A stretch of DNA of 50,879 nt from Leyella stercorea (GTDB lineage Bacteria; Bacteroidota; Bacteroidia; Bacteroidales; Bacteroidaceae), in assembly GCF_021531655.1 (NCBI RefSeq), contig NZ_JADYUF010000025.1:1-50879 (forward strand), given 5' to 3'. Under the pieces are notes generated by a model, which made no database searches, was not told the origin of the DNA, and was given only the letters and a program-made list of their open reading frames with translations. Of the stretch, positions 7,941 through 16,867 are shown piece after piece (position 1 is the stretch's first letter; each line of letters begins with the position of its first letter). The position numbers and the translations under genes are program-made.

Positions 7941-8852
7941 TTAGTCGTTGAGTGCTCCGATAATCTCGCTTACAGATGTACATCCGTGGTTGTCAAGCCA
8001 CTGGTTGATACCGTCGCGTACCTTAATAGTAACGGCAGGGTCGAGGAAGTTGGCTGTACCAATCTCGATGGCTGTAGCGCCTGCCATAAGGAACTCAATG
8101 GCGTCCTCAGCGGTGCAGATGCCTCCAAGACCTACTACTGGAATCTTCACAGCCTTAGCCACCTGCCATACCATACGCAGAGCTACGGGCTTGACGGCAG
8201 GACCACTCAGTCCGCCAGTAGAGATACTGAGCAACGGGCGGCGACGCTCGATGTCGATAGCCATACCCATGAGTGTATTGATGAGCGAAACGCTGTCGGC
8301 ACCTTCAGCCTCCACGGCACGTGCTATCTCAGTTACGTCAGTAACGTTGGGCGAGAGTTTTACGATGATGGGCTTGTGATAGCGCTGGCGCACGGCGCGT
8401 ACTACGCTGGCTGCACCAGTTGTGGTAACGCCGAAAGCCATACCGCCCTGCTTTACGTTGGGGCAGCTGATGTTGAGCTCGATGGCAGGAATATTGTCGA
8501 GAGCGTCGATGCGAGCAGCACACTCGGCATAGTCGTCGGGCGACGAACCGCTTACATTGACAATCATATTGGTGTCGATGTCTTTAATCTGCGGATAGAT
8601 GTTCTTGCAGAAGTAGTCGACACCCTTGTTCTGCAGACCAACGCAGTTGAGCATACCCTGTGCTGTCTCAGCCATACGCGGATAGTCGTTGCCCTCGCGC
8701 GGATTGAGCGTAGTGCCCTTAACGATTATGCCGCCGATGCCATCGAGTGGCACGAAGTCGGCGAATTCAAGGCCGTAGCCGAATGTTCCCGATGCGGTCA
8801 TAACGGGATTCTTGAGTTTCAGACCGCCTATTTTTACACTTAAATCTGCCAT
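7941..8852 (-). CDS. pyrD: Dihydroorotate dehydrogenase, class 1B catalytic subunit
   Basis: 303 residues with the TIM-barrel FMN fold of Pyr[24 protein letters not shown] at the N-terminus, [15 protein letters not shown] (with the active-site Cys of class 1B), [15 protein letters not shown], and [27 protein letters not shown] for phosphate/FMN binding. It oxidises dihydroorotate to orotate, passing electrons to NAD through PyrK. The start at [10 protein letters not shown] (8852) overlaps the end of pyrK by 13 bases, indicating translational coupling; the longer frame lies fully inside pyrK. Confidence 0.96.
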   Translation of the reverse strand: MADLSVKIGGLKLKNPVMTASGTFGYGLEFADFVPLDGIGGIIVKGTTLNPREGNDYPRMAETAQGMLNCVGLQNKGVDYFCKNIYPQIKDIDTNMIVNVSGSSPDDYAECAARIDALDNIPAIELNISCPNVKQGGMAFGVTTTGAASVVRAVRQRYHKPIIVKLSPNVTDVTEIARAVEAEGADSVSLINTLMGMAIDIERRRPLLSISTGGLSGPAVKPVALRMVWQVAKAVKIPVVGLGGICTAEDAIEFLMAGATAIEIGTANFLDPAVTIKVRDGINQWLDNHGCTSVSEIIGALND

Positions 8853-9616
8853 GACAATTTCTTTATATTCATTACCGGACCTTCTTTGCATACACACTTA
8901 TTGCCGTCTACAGTCTTCTCTACACAGCACAGACAGGCACCTACGCCACAAGCCATCTTATTTTCGAGCGAAACCTCACACTCGATGTTATTCTTGTAGG
9001 CATACTTGGCTACAGCCATCATCATAGGCTTGGGACCACATGTAGAGATGAAGTCGAAGTTCTCCTGCGACAATACCGAATGGTTTGTGACGAAACCTTT
9101 CTCGCCTTCCGAACCGTCCTCGGTAGTGATGAGCACACGTCCCACCTCCTCAAACAGCGGTTTCTCCAATACGTCCTTAGCAGTACGTGCACCGAGAAGG
9201 AAAGTAGGCTCAATGCCCATAGCCTTAAGCTTCTTGCCGAAGTAAAGCAGCGGAGCCACGCCAACGCCACCACCGACAAGCAGCACATTCTGCGAAGCAT
9301 CGGTAGGCATGGTGAACGAATTGCCGAGCGGCAATATACAGTTCAGGCGGTCGCCCTTCTTGAGCTGCTGGAGTCGCTTGGTGCCTTCGCCTATAGCAGC
9401 CACGAGCAGCCACAGTTCATTGGCATCGTAATCGACATTGTTGATAGAAATAGGACGACGGAGGAATGTCGAAGGTGAATTGTCGACACGTATCTCGACA
9501 AACTGACCCGGAAGCATCTCGGGCAAAGGCTTGTCGTCGGTAAGCTTGATGAGGACGTGCTTGTCGCTCAAAGCTTCAACAGAATTGACCGTAAGGTCGA
9601 GGATGAATTTTTTCAT
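8840..9616 (-). CDS. pyrK: Dihydroorotate dehydrogenase electron-transfer subunit
   Basis: 258 residues. An N-terminal FAD-binding barrel ([11 protein letters not shown], then FLRRPISI with the RxxS-type FAD motif) is followed by a NAD-binding region ([18 protein letters not shown]) and a C-terminal [2Fe-2S] cysteine cluster [21 protein letters not shown]. It shuttles electrons from PyrD flavin to NAD. It is the first gene of the operon, with pyrD overlapping its 3' end. The upstream divergent region is shared with aguA. Confidence 0.96.
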   Translation of the reverse strand: MKKFILDLTVNSVEALSDKHVLIKLTDDKPLPEMLPGQFVEIRVDNSPSTFLRRPISINNVDYDANELWLLVAAIGEGTKRLQQLKKGDRLNCILPLGNSFTMPTDASQNVLLVGGGVGVAPLLYFGKKLKAMGIEPTFLLGARTAKDVLEKPLFEEVGRVLITTEDGSEGEKGFVTNHSVLSQENFDFISTCGPKPMMMAVAKYAYKNNIECEVSLENKMACGVGACLCCVEKTVDGNKCVCKEGPVMNIKKLSWQI

Positions 9617-9643
9617 TTATATAGTTTAATTGTTTTCGGAGTA

Positions 9644-9651
9644 CAAAAATA
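9644..9651 (-). promoter_or_regulatory. -7 box before pyrK
   Basis: On the minus strand it reads TATTTTTG, matching TAnnTTTG, 27 bases before the pyrK start. No clear TTTG lies at the -33 distance. It faces a -7 box for aguA about 45 bases away. Confidence 0.35.
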
Positions 9652-9695
9652 GTGTTTTTTGCAGAATTAACGGCATAGTTTCGACATAATTGTAT

Positions 9696-9703
9696 TACAT
9701 TTG
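9696..9703 (+). promoter_or_regulatory. -7 box before agmatine deiminase
   Basis: TACATTTG matches TAnnTTTG and lies 31 bases before the aguA ATG. The -33 TTTG is not evident at the right distance. Confidence 0.35.
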
Positions 9704-9734
9704 TACTCGAAAAGTACTTGAAACAATAAACACT

Positions 9735-10781
9735 ATGAACAATTATATACTTCCTGCCGAATGGTACACCCAATCGTGTGTGCAACTGACGTGGCCTCAT
9801 GAGGACACCGACTGGCGCGATTATCTTGACGATATCACCGAGACATTTGTGCAGATAGCCAAGGCTGTGGCACATTATGAGCCGCTTGTCATTGCTGCCA
9901 AATATCCCGAGCGTGTGCGTGAAGTGCTTGCCGAGAGTCTGAACGACGATGAGATGGCGCGCGTCAGCATCTACGAGAGCGATAATAACGACACATGGGC
10001 ACGCGACCATGCCTTCATTACGCTTGTTCCTACAACCGACGCTTCAGCTTCGTGCCGACTGCTCGACTTCCGATTCAACGGATGGGGCGAGAAGTTTGCT
10101 GCCGACAAGGACAACCGCATAAACCGTACCTTATATGATAAGGGTGTGTTCAGCGGCGAGCGTGTCGACTATGACGACTTTGTGCTTGAGGGCGGTTCGA
10201 TAGAGAGCGACGGTCGCGGCACGGTGCTCACTACAAGCGTGTGTCTTATGGCTCCTCACCGCAATCAGCCTATGACGCAGGCAGAGGTGGAAACTGTGCT
10301 CAAGGAGCGTCTGTGTGCACGCAAGATAGTGTGGTTCGACTACGGACAACTTATCGGCGACGACACCGACGGCCATATCGACACAATAGTGCGCGTATGT
10401 CCAGACAACACTCTGCTGTATGTAGGTTGCGACGACGAAAACGACCCGCAGTATGCCGACCTTAAGGCTCTTGAGAACCAGCTGCAGCAAGCCACCGATG
10501 CCGATGGCAGGCCATATCGGTTGCTCAAGCTCCCCATGCCAGATGCGTTGTATGACGATGGCGACCGACTGCCAGCCACTTATGCCAACTTCCTGATTAT
10601 AAACGGAGCCGTGATAGTTCCTACATACAATCAGGAGGAAAACGACGCCCGTGCTCTTGAACTTGTGGCTGAGGCGTTCCCCGGCTACGACATCATAGGC
10701 ATTGACTCGCAGACCATCGTTCGACAGCACGGCTCTATACATTGCCTCACAATGCAGTATCCTGAGGAGTGCCGACAATAG
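9735..10781 (+). CDS. aguA: Agmatine deiminase
   Basis: 348 residues of the peptidyl-arginine-deiminase-like (guanidino-group-modifying) family: LPAEWYTQSCVQLTWPHEDTDW at the start, NDTWARDHAFI for substrate contact, FVLEGGSIESDGRGT, GQLIGDDTDGHIDTIVRV with the catalytic His, and the C-terminal GSIHCLTMQYP with the nucleophile Cys337. It hydrolyses agmatine to N-carbamoylputrescine and ammonia. I start at MNNYILPAEW; the frame's earlier ATG adds residues from the promoter zone. Its pathway partner, N-carbamoylputrescine amidase, lies 2.3 kb downstream, after a fucosidase and a methyltransferase. Confidence 0.95.
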   Translation: MNNYILPAEWYTQSCVQLTWPHEDTDWRDYLDDITETFVQIAKAVAHYEPLVIAAKYPERVREVLAESLNDDEMARVSIYESDNNDTWARDHAFITLVPTTDASASCRLLDFRFNGWGEKFAADKDNRINRTLYDKGVFSGERVDYDDFVLEGGSIESDGRGTVLTTSVCLMAPHRNQPMTQAEVETVLKERLCARKIVWFDYGQLIGDDTDGHIDTIVRVCPDNTLLYVGCDDENDPQYADLKALENQLQQATDADGRPYRLLKLPMPDALYDDGDRLPATYANFLIINGAVIVPTYNQEENDARALELVAEAFPGYDIIGIDSQTIVRQHGSIHCLTMQYPEECRQ

Positions 10782-10836
10782 TCGGAGCGGCAAACTACAA
10801 CGTTAAAGCTAAAAAAAATAAACCTAAAACAAAAAA

Positions 10837-12231
10837 ATGAGAACATCAATTACAAAGATTGCATTAGCCGCAATGCTTGGCATGATGCCTATGACAAACC
10901 TATGTGCACAAGAGGAGGTGCAGGGATTTGTACACGAACAGTCGTCGGAGGACGGATATGAATGGCCCACAGACAAGCAGGTGCTCAACAAGCTCGACCA
11001 ATGGCAGGACCAGAAGTTCGGAGTGCTGATGCACTGGGGACTCTATAGCATTCAGGGCATTGTGGAGTCGTGGAGCATCTGTTCGGAAGACGTAGACTGG
11101 ATATCGCGCAAGAAGCATCATTTGCCTTACGACGACTATAAGAAATGGTATTGGGGACAGAAGGACGAGTTTAATCCTTCGAAGTTTGATCCCGACCAAT
11201 GGGCCGATATGATGCAGGACGCAGGAGTGAAATACATGATTTTCACAACCAAGCATCACGACGGTTTCTGTATGTACGACTCGAAGTATACCGACTTCAG
11301 CATAGCACATGGCGAGGCGTTCAAGAACAATCCGAAGCGCGACATAGCACGCTATGTGTTTGACGCATTCCGCAAGAAGAACTTTATGATAGGATGCTAC
11401 TTCTCCAAGCCCGACTGGCATTGTCCTTGGTTCTGGAGTCCGGAGTATGCTACAGCCACACGTTCGATAAACTACAAGAAGGAACGTCATCCGGAATGGT
11501 GGAGCAACTACCAGAAGTTCACACAGAACCAGCTTGGCGAGCTTACTACCGACTATGGCAAACTCGACATACTATGGCTTGACGGCGGATGGGTAACGGG
11601 CGAAGAAGTTGGATTGGACAGCATTCTGGTTGAGGCACGCAAGCGCAATCCCGGACTGATCTCGGTAGACCGTGCAATAAAAGGACGCAACGAGAACTAT
11701 CAGACTCCAGAACGTGGCATTCCCGACCATCAGTTGTCATATCCCTGGGAAAGCTGCATCACATTGTCGTGGGATTGGGGTTGGACTCCCAACGCTCCCT
11801 ACAAGTCGGCTCAGTGGATTATCAACACTCTTGCAGAGATAACAGCCAAGGGAGGATGCTTTGCGCTTGGCATTGGTCCCGACCAGTATGGACAGTTTGA
11901 CAAGGCCGTTGCCGACCGCCTGCATGTAGTGGGTGAGTGGCTGCGCAAGAATGGCAAGGCTATTTATGGCACACGCAATGCCAAGGTTTATCATGATGGT
12001 AAAGTATGGTTCACTTCGTCGAAGGATCACAAGACTACCTATGCCATCTACGCTTTGCCCGATAAAGAGAAGTTGCCGCAGACAGTAGAGTGGACAGGCA
12101 ACGTGCCTCGCAAGTCGATAAAGCTGCTCGCTACGGGCAAGAATCTTAAGTTTACAAAGAAAGACGGACGAGTAAAGGTCGCTCTGCCTGCCGGACTGAA
12201 GCAGGAGAGTCTGGCTTTTGAAATAAAATAA
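10837..12231 (+). CDS. Secreted alpha-L-fucosidase, GH29
   Basis: 464 residues with a signal peptide cut after NLCAQ (about residue 25). The GH29 barrel follows: KFGVLMHWGLYS, the conserved KYMIFTTKHHDGFCMYDSK, then GKLDILWLDGGW, whose Asp249 is the expected nucleophile. A C-terminal beta domain starts near residue 385. It releases L-fucose from glycans in the periplasm or outside. It sits 55 bases after aguA and 6 before the methyltransferase gene. The link to Fkp and the mutarotase on the other strand suggests a fucose scavenging chain. No carbohydrate-binding module is seen. Confidence 0.95.
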   Translation: MRTSITKIALAAMLGMMPMTNLCAQEEVQGFVHEQSSEDGYEWPTDKQVLNKLDQWQDQKFGVLMHWGLYSIQGIVESWSICSEDVDWISRKKHHLPYDDYKKWYWGQKDEFNPSKFDPDQWADMMQDAGVKYMIFTTKHHDGFCMYDSKYTDFSIAHGEAFKNNPKRDIARYVFDAFRKKNFMIGCYFSKPDWHCPWFWSPEYATATRSINYKKERHPEWWSNYQKFTQNQLGELTTDYGKLDILWLDGGWVTGEEVGLDSILVEARKRNPGLISVDRAIKGRNENYQTPERGIPDHQLSYPWESCITLSWDWGWTPNAPYKSAQWIINTLAEITAKGGCFALGIGPDQYGQFDKAVADRLHVVGEWLRKNGKAIYGTRNAKVYHDGKVWFTSSKDHKTTYAIYALPDKEKLPQTVEWTGNVPRKSIKLLATGKNLKFTKKDGRVKVALPAGLKQESLAFEIK

Positions 12232-12237
12232 AGAAAC

Positions 12238-13035
12238 ATGCCAGTTATTGAAATAACGTCATTGAGCCATCCAGGTGTAGAGGTATTCGGCAATCTCACC
12301 GAGAAGCAGTTGCGCCATAGCTACGAGGGCGACAACGGCATATTCATCGTGGAAAGTCCAAAGGTGATAAGCCGTGCTCTGGATGCCGGCTATAAGCCCC
12401 TGTCCTTGTTGTGCGAACGTAAGCATGTGGATGGCGATGCGGCTGAGATAATAAGCCGATGCGGCACGGACGTACCCGTATATACTGGCGACCGCCAGCT
12501 GCTTGCTTCGCTCACGGGCTATGTGCTGACACGCGGCGTATTGTGTGCAATGTATCGTCCCTGCTTCAAGAGTGTGGAGGAAGTGTGCCGAGAAGCCAGA
12601 CGAGTGGTGGTGATAGACGGAGTTGTTGATGCCGTTAACGTAGGCTCGATATTCCGTTCGGCAGCAGCTTTGGGCATTGACGCCGCCTTGCTCACCCGTA
12701 CATCGTGCGACCCCCTAAATCGTCGTGCCGTAAGAGTGTCGATGGGCTCGGTGTTTGCTATTCCATGGACGTGGATGGACTGCTCGCTCAGCGATTTGAG
12801 CAAGACAGGATTGCGCACGGCAGCTATGGCTCTTACCGACCGTTCGGTGTCGATAGACAATCCGCAACTAATGGCTGAGCCACGACTGGCTATTGTAATG
12901 GGCAACGAGGGCGACGGATTGCCACAGTCGACTATCGACGAAGCCGACTACGTAGTGCGCATTCCGATGTCGCATGGAGTTGACTCGCTCAATGTAGCAA
13001 CAGCTGCTGCCGTTGCATTCTGGCAATTAACTTGA
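12238..13035 (+). CDS. SpoU/TrmH-family RNA 2'-O-methyltransferase
   Basis: 265 residues. The N-terminal substrate-binding part (about 1-100) is followed by the SPOUT domain with its three motifs: VVVIDGVVDAVNVGSIFRSAAALGIDA (motif 1), LAIVMGNEGDGLPQ (motif 2) and VRIPMSHGVDSLNVATAAAV (motif 3, the SAM knot). It methylates a ribose 2'-OH in rRNA or tRNA with SAM; the exact site is not predictable here. It starts 6 bases after the fucosidase stop, so the two are probably co-transcribed. Confidence 0.93.
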   Translation: MPVIEITSLSHPGVEVFGNLTEKQLRHSYEGDNGIFIVESPKVISRALDAGYKPLSLLCERKHVDGDAAEIISRCGTDVPVYTGDRQLLASLTGYVLTRGVLCAMYRPCFKSVEEVCREARRVVVIDGVVDAVNVGSIFRSAAALGIDAALLTRTSCDPLNRRAVRVSMGSVFAIPWTWMDCSLSDLSKTGLRTAAMALTDRSVSIDNPQLMAEPRLAIVMGNEGDGLPQSTIDEADYVVRIPMSHGVDSLNVATAAAVAFWQLT

Positions 13036-13077
13036 CCATATCATAATTAATAATTAGTAATTAATAAATAATCGTTT

Positions 13078-13953
13078 ATGAAAATAGGATATCTTCAGCT
13101 GCATAATACTGCTGATATAAAATCAAACATTCTGCGTATTGCCGATGGCATAAGAGACTTGGCAGAACGCGGAGCCGAACTCGTAGTACTGCAGGAATTG
13201 CACAATTCGTTGTATTTCTGTCAAGTTGAAGACGTTGACAACTTTGATTTGGCTGAGCCGATACCGGGCCCTTCAACCGACTTCTTTGGTGCTGTAGCCA
13301 GAGAATGCAACGTTGTAATCGTGACATCATTGTTCGAGCGTCGTGCTCCGGGACTCTATCACAACACCGCCGTTGTAATAGAGCGCGACGGAACGATAGC
13401 AGGCAAGTATCGCAAGATGCACATCCCTGATGATCCGGCTTACTACGAGAAGTTCTACTTCACACCGGGCGACCTCGGTTTTCATCCTATTCAGACCAGC
13501 GTGGGCAAGCTTGGCGTGCTCGTATGCTGGGACCAGTGGTATCCCGAGGCTGCACGCCTTATGGCTCTGCAGGGTGCAGAACTCCTGATTTATCCTACAG
13601 CCATAGGTTATGCTGCAAATGATACAGACGAAGAGCAGCAGCGCCAGCGCGAGGCTTGGACAACTGTGCAGCGTGGACATGCCGTTGCCAACGGATTGCC
13701 AGTCGTTTCGGTCAACCGTGTAGGCTTCGAACCTGACCCGAGCGGACAGACTGAGGGAATACAATTCTGGGGTTCGTCGATGGTAGTAGGTCCGCAGGGC
13801 GAAATGCTCTATCGCTCTGCACCCAATAAGGAGGAGAGCATAATTGTTGATGTAGACCTTGCTCATAGCGAGGATGTGCGCCGTTGGTGGCCGTTCCTTC
13901 GCGACCGTCGCATCGATAAATATGGTGATATTGTGAAGCGATTTATCGACTAA
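13078..13953 (+). CDS. aguB: N-carbamoylputrescine amidase
   Basis: 291 residues, a nitrilase-superfamily enzyme with the Glu-Lys-Cys triad: VVLQELHNSLYF (Glu), GKYRKMHIPDD (Lys) and VLVCWDQWYPEAARL (Cys150). The segment KMHIPDDPAYYEKFYFTPGD is typical of AguB rather than of other nitrilases. It converts N-carbamoylputrescine to putrescine. It lies 42 bases after the methyltransferase in an AT-rich spacer, on the same strand as aguA, and is followed by a 22-bp repeat array. Confidence 0.95.
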   Translation: MKIGYLQLHNTADIKSNILRIADGIRDLAERGAELVVLQELHNSLYFCQVEDVDNFDLAEPIPGPSTDFFGAVARECNVVIVTSLFERRAPGLYHNTAVVIERDGTIAGKYRKMHIPDDPAYYEKFYFTPGDLGFHPIQTSVGKLGVLVCWDQWYPEAARLMALQGAELLIYPTAIGYAANDTDEEQQRQREAWTTVQRGHAVANGLPVVSVNRVGFEPDPSGQTEGIQFWGSSMVVGPQGEMLYRSAPNKEESIIVDVDLAHSEDVRRWWPFLRDRRIDKYGDIVKRFID

Positions 13954-13956
13954 AAA

Positions 13957-14088
13957 AATAAAGGAGTCCTTTTGCCTTCCAAATGTATTCGTTTTGGAGT
14001 GCAAAAGGGCTCCTTTTGTTATGTAAAAGGACTACTTTTGGAGTGCGAAAGGACAACTTTTGAATGTCTGAAGAGCAACTTTAGAAAT
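13957..14088. repeat. 22-bp tandem array with AAAAGG...CTTTTG dyads
   Basis: Six units start at 13957, 13979, 14001, 14023, 14045 and 14067, spaced exactly 22 bp. The best ones read GCAAAAGGGCTCCTTTTG, GTAAAAGGACTACTTTTG and GCGAAAGGACAACTTTTG; the second and last are degenerate. Each unit is itself a small dyad (AAAAG...CTTTT). The array fills the gap between the converging aguB and transporter genes and may act as a transcription terminator for both. Confidence 0.8.
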
Positions 14089-14103
14089 TGTATCAAATTC
14101 CTT

Positions 14104-15390
14104 TTATTTGCGGAACATGAAAACATTGACAGCAGCCACTACTATGGGCACAATATAAAAGCCCGTTGTCAATATGAAGAACTGACGATAGCCAATATCG
14201 TTTTGCGTCAGTCCGGAGAGCAATACAGAAACGATAACGATGAGCGACATTATGCCCAATGCGATTGCATTGCGCAACTCATTCCCGCTACCGGAGTAGG
14301 CGAAACGGTCGACAATAGCCCAGTAACCCGACATTCCGAAGCCGAGCGCAGCATAAGCTATAAATGTAGAAAAACAGACGATGCCGAGTGTCGCAGCCGT
14401 ATTGAAACTAAGGAATGTCATCATCAGTCCGTGGAGCGACATGAGCAATGCCATTGGCAGGATACAACGGCGCAGTCCGCATCGTGCTATGGCCTTATTG
14501 CCCAGATGGATTCCAGCAAACAGCGCTATAATGCCTATTGTGCCAAATGACAGACCGAATTCCTGTGGCGACAATCCTAATCCGCCATTGTGTGGCGCAT
14601 CGATGTAAAGCAAGGGAGAAATAGCTGCTGTCAATGCTCCAGGCAGAATAAATAGCAACGAGAAGAGCATAAAATGATTGCGCAGCCCGCTTGTCATCAT
14701 TCGCATGACGAGGCGGAATTCGCCACGATGGAGTCCCGTCAAATCCTTCGACTGAGCATAGGGCTTCTTGCCTCCAGGCAGGAATATGCTGTGCCACAGC
14801 CACAGGAAGAATTCGATGCCAGCCATAATGTAGAACACGATGCTCCACGAATAGCGCACGTTGCGGGTCAATACCTCCAGGTTTCCGGTGAGCATAGTCA
14901 TTGCGCCGATGCCGAACATCAATGAGGCACAGCGTGAAAGTCGTGCTATAAGCTTATGGAATGGTGGCACGTCGGCGGTTTTGTTGATGTAGAATCGGCG
15001 AATGGCTATCTTGTAGAATATGCCCGAAACCATGATGAAAGGCATAAAACACAGGAAACCTTGCAACCAATAGTTGGTGGGAAGTGTGAAGGCGATGGCC
15101 CACAACGAAAGAGTGCAGATGAATTCGGAAGAGAGAATCCATACTTTAGTGGTGCCATGGAAGTGGGCAACAACCATCTCGAACAGAGGACGCAGTAAGA
15201 ATGGCAAGCACAACAATGAAATGTAGAGTGTGGTAATGGCGTTGTTGAGCCCGAAGCGGCGCAGCACTACCAATGCCAGCACTATCAACGACAGCAACAT
15301 TCCGTCGCCAAGAAAAAGCGACGGAAACCACGACCAACGCAAACGGTTAGTTGACGTTGGATATTGGGTGTTATGGTTGTTGTCTGTCAT
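14104..15390 (-). CDS. AmpG-like MFS transporter (second copy)
   Basis: 428 residues with about 12 hydrophobic helices and no signal peptide. The first helix (RWSWFPSLFLGDGMLLSLIVLALVV) and the loop LLCLPFLLRPLFEMVV place it in the AmpG-like branch of the major facilitator superfamily, which imports anhydro-muropeptides. The loop LSPQEFGLSFGTIGIIALFAGI resembles the LSPEEYGLAQGT loop of its neighbour, so the two genes look like an old duplication. It starts 69 bases after that neighbour's stop. Substrate not proven. Confidence 0.85.
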   Translation of the reverse strand: MTDNNHNTQYPTSTNRLRWSWFPSLFLGDGMLLSLIVLALVVLRRFGLNNAITTLYISLLCLPFLLRPLFEMVVAHFHGTTKVWILSSEFICTLSLWAIAFTLPTNYWLQGFLCFMPFIMVSGIFYKIAIRRFYINKTADVPPFHKLIARLSRCASLMFGIGAMTMLTGNLEVLTRNVRYSWSIVFYIMAGIEFFLWLWHSIFLPGGKKPYAQSKDLTGLHRGEFRLVMRMMTSGLRNHFMLFSLLFILPGALTAAISPLLYIDAPHNGGLGLSPQEFGLSFGTIGIIALFAGIHLGNKAIARCGLRRCILPMALLMSLHGLMMTFLSFNTAATLGIVCFSTFIAYAALGFGMSGYWAIVDRFAYSGSGNELRNAIALGIMSLIVIVSVLLSGLTQNDIGYRQFFILTTGFYIVPIVVAAVNVFMFRK

Positions 15391-15459
15391 ATGTTATGAT
15401 TGTAAATCTTTTTATATATTGTTCCCATCCATACGGGAGGAGTGGAAAGGGGGATGGTT

Positions 15460-16734
15460 TTATTTTTTCTTTCCAAATTCCGGGTCGATCTTCAGGAATG
15501 CTGTAACGATGAATGTTATGAGGCAGCATACCATTACGATGATGAAGAATTTCTGATAGCCTACATAGTCCTTCAGATAGCCCGACACCATGCCGGGAAG
15601 CATCAGTCCGAGGTAGGATATGCCGGTACATATAGAATAATGTGATGTTTGAAACTTTCCCTTGCAGTAGTAGAGCATATATAGCGTGAGCACGGTGAAG
15701 CCCAATCCATAGCCAAACTGCTCGACAAAGAGACACGACGACACAATCCATAGGTTTGACTCAAGCGTATAGCTCAGGTAGATGTACACCACATCGGGCA
15801 ACGTAATGGCGCAAACCATAGGCCAGAGCCATTTCTTCATGCCGTCGCGGCTTACCAATATACCGCCGATTATTCCGCCCAGCAATAGTCCGATAAGTCC
15901 TACTGTGCCTTGTGCCAGACCATATTCTTCGGGCGACAGTCCGAGTCCGCCCTCAGATGGCGGGCGCATTAGGAATGTCTTGGTCATTGTGTTGAGCAAT
16001 GCCTCAGGGAAACGGTAGAGCAGAAGGAAGAGCATAACGAATATGGTTTCCTTGACTCCGAACTTAGAGAAGAATGTGATGAGCATTCTCTTCAGTTCGG
16101 CAGCCACCTCGCCAAAGCCTTTGTCCGAACTGGCATCGTCCTTAGGGCGTGGCATCATGCGGCAATGGTAGAGCCAGATGCCGATGAAAAGAGCCGCCAG
16201 TACGTAGAATATAAGCGTCCAGGTATAGACCACCGACATATGGAAAGTATGTTCCAGTAGTCCGGCGAGCGACACGAGTGCTCCGTTGACGAATATCACG
16301 GCGAGTCGGTAGAACGTATTGCGCATACCAACATATTTGGCCTGATTGTGCTCGTCAAGCTCAATCATGTAGAAGCCGTCGGCAGATATGTCGTGTGTGG
16401 CGCTGGCAAACGCCATGGCGAAGAGGAAGAACATAGAGCCTTGAAACCACATCGGGGTAGGCAGAGTGAAGGCTATGCCAGCCAATGCGCTGCCCATGAG
16501 CAGCTGCATTGTCAGCACCCACCAACGCTTGGTTTTCAGAAGGTCGATGAACGGGCTCCACAACGGTTTTACAACCCATGGCAGAGCGAGCCAACCGGTA
16601 TATAGTCCCACCTCAGCGTCAGTCAGCCCCATCTGCATGTACATTACAATAGACAGGGCTGTGACGACGACATTGGGCAGTCCTTCGGCAAAATATAATG
16701 TGGGAATCCATGCCCACGGACTTGTTTTTTTCAT
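15460..16734 (-). CDS. AmpG-like MFS transporter (first copy)
   Basis: 424 residues and about 12 membrane helices. SPWAWIPTLYFAEGLPNVVV at the N-terminus, WLALPWVVKPLWSPFIDLLKTKR between helices 2 and 3, and AFASATHDISADGFYMIELD are close to AmpG muropeptide permeases (the latter matches AmpG's ATQDIxxDA signature, with His for Gln). It lies between the 1271-residue SpoIID fusion gene (upstream) and the second transporter (downstream), so uptake of cell-wall fragments is the likely role. Confidence 0.88.
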   Translation of the reverse strand: MKKTSPWAWIPTLYFAEGLPNVVVTALSIVMYMQMGLTDAEVGLYTGWLALPWVVKPLWSPFIDLLKTKRWWVLTMQLLMGSALAGIAFTLPTPMWFQGSMFFLFAMAFASATHDISADGFYMIELDEHNQAKYVGMRNTFYRLAVIFVNGALVSLAGLLEHTFHMSVVYTWTLIFYVLAALFIGIWLYHCRMMPRPKDDASSDKGFGEVAAELKRMLITFFSKFGVKETIFVMLFLLLYRFPEALLNTMTKTFLMRPPSEGGLGLSPEEYGLAQGTVGLIGLLLGGIIGGILVSRDGMKKWLWPMVCAITLPDVVYIYLSYTLESNLWIVSSCLFVEQFGYGLGFTVLTLYMLYYCKGKFQTSHYSICTGISYLGLMLPGMVSGYLKDYVGYQKFFIIVMVCCLITFIVTAFLKIDPEFGKKK

Positions 16735-16740
16735 GCTGAA

Positions 16741-16862
16741 AAAATGTTGAGATGTTGAGATGTTGTTGTGGTGTTGTTTTGTTTTTGTGTTGTTGAAATG
16801 TTGACAGCTTGAAATAAAGCTACATTACAAACCAACACCATCTCAACACCACAACTCCTCAA
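16741..16862. repeat. GTTGAGATG-rich imperfect inverted repeat
   Basis: The gap between the SpoIID-fusion gene and the first transporter holds runs of TGTTGAGA/TGTTGTTG (16745-16802), mirrored by CAACACCATCTCAACACC (about 16832-16862). The arms pair imperfectly. It could fold into RNA on the minus strand between the two genes; low-complexity slippage is an equally good explanation. Confidence 0.45.
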
Positions 16863-16867
16863 CTTCT

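Noticed and set aside
14104..16734. Proton-coupled sugar symporters of the FucP type for fucose uptake
   Set aside because: The conserved loops fit AmpG-like permeases better, and the neighbour is the SpoIID fusion rather than the fucose genes.
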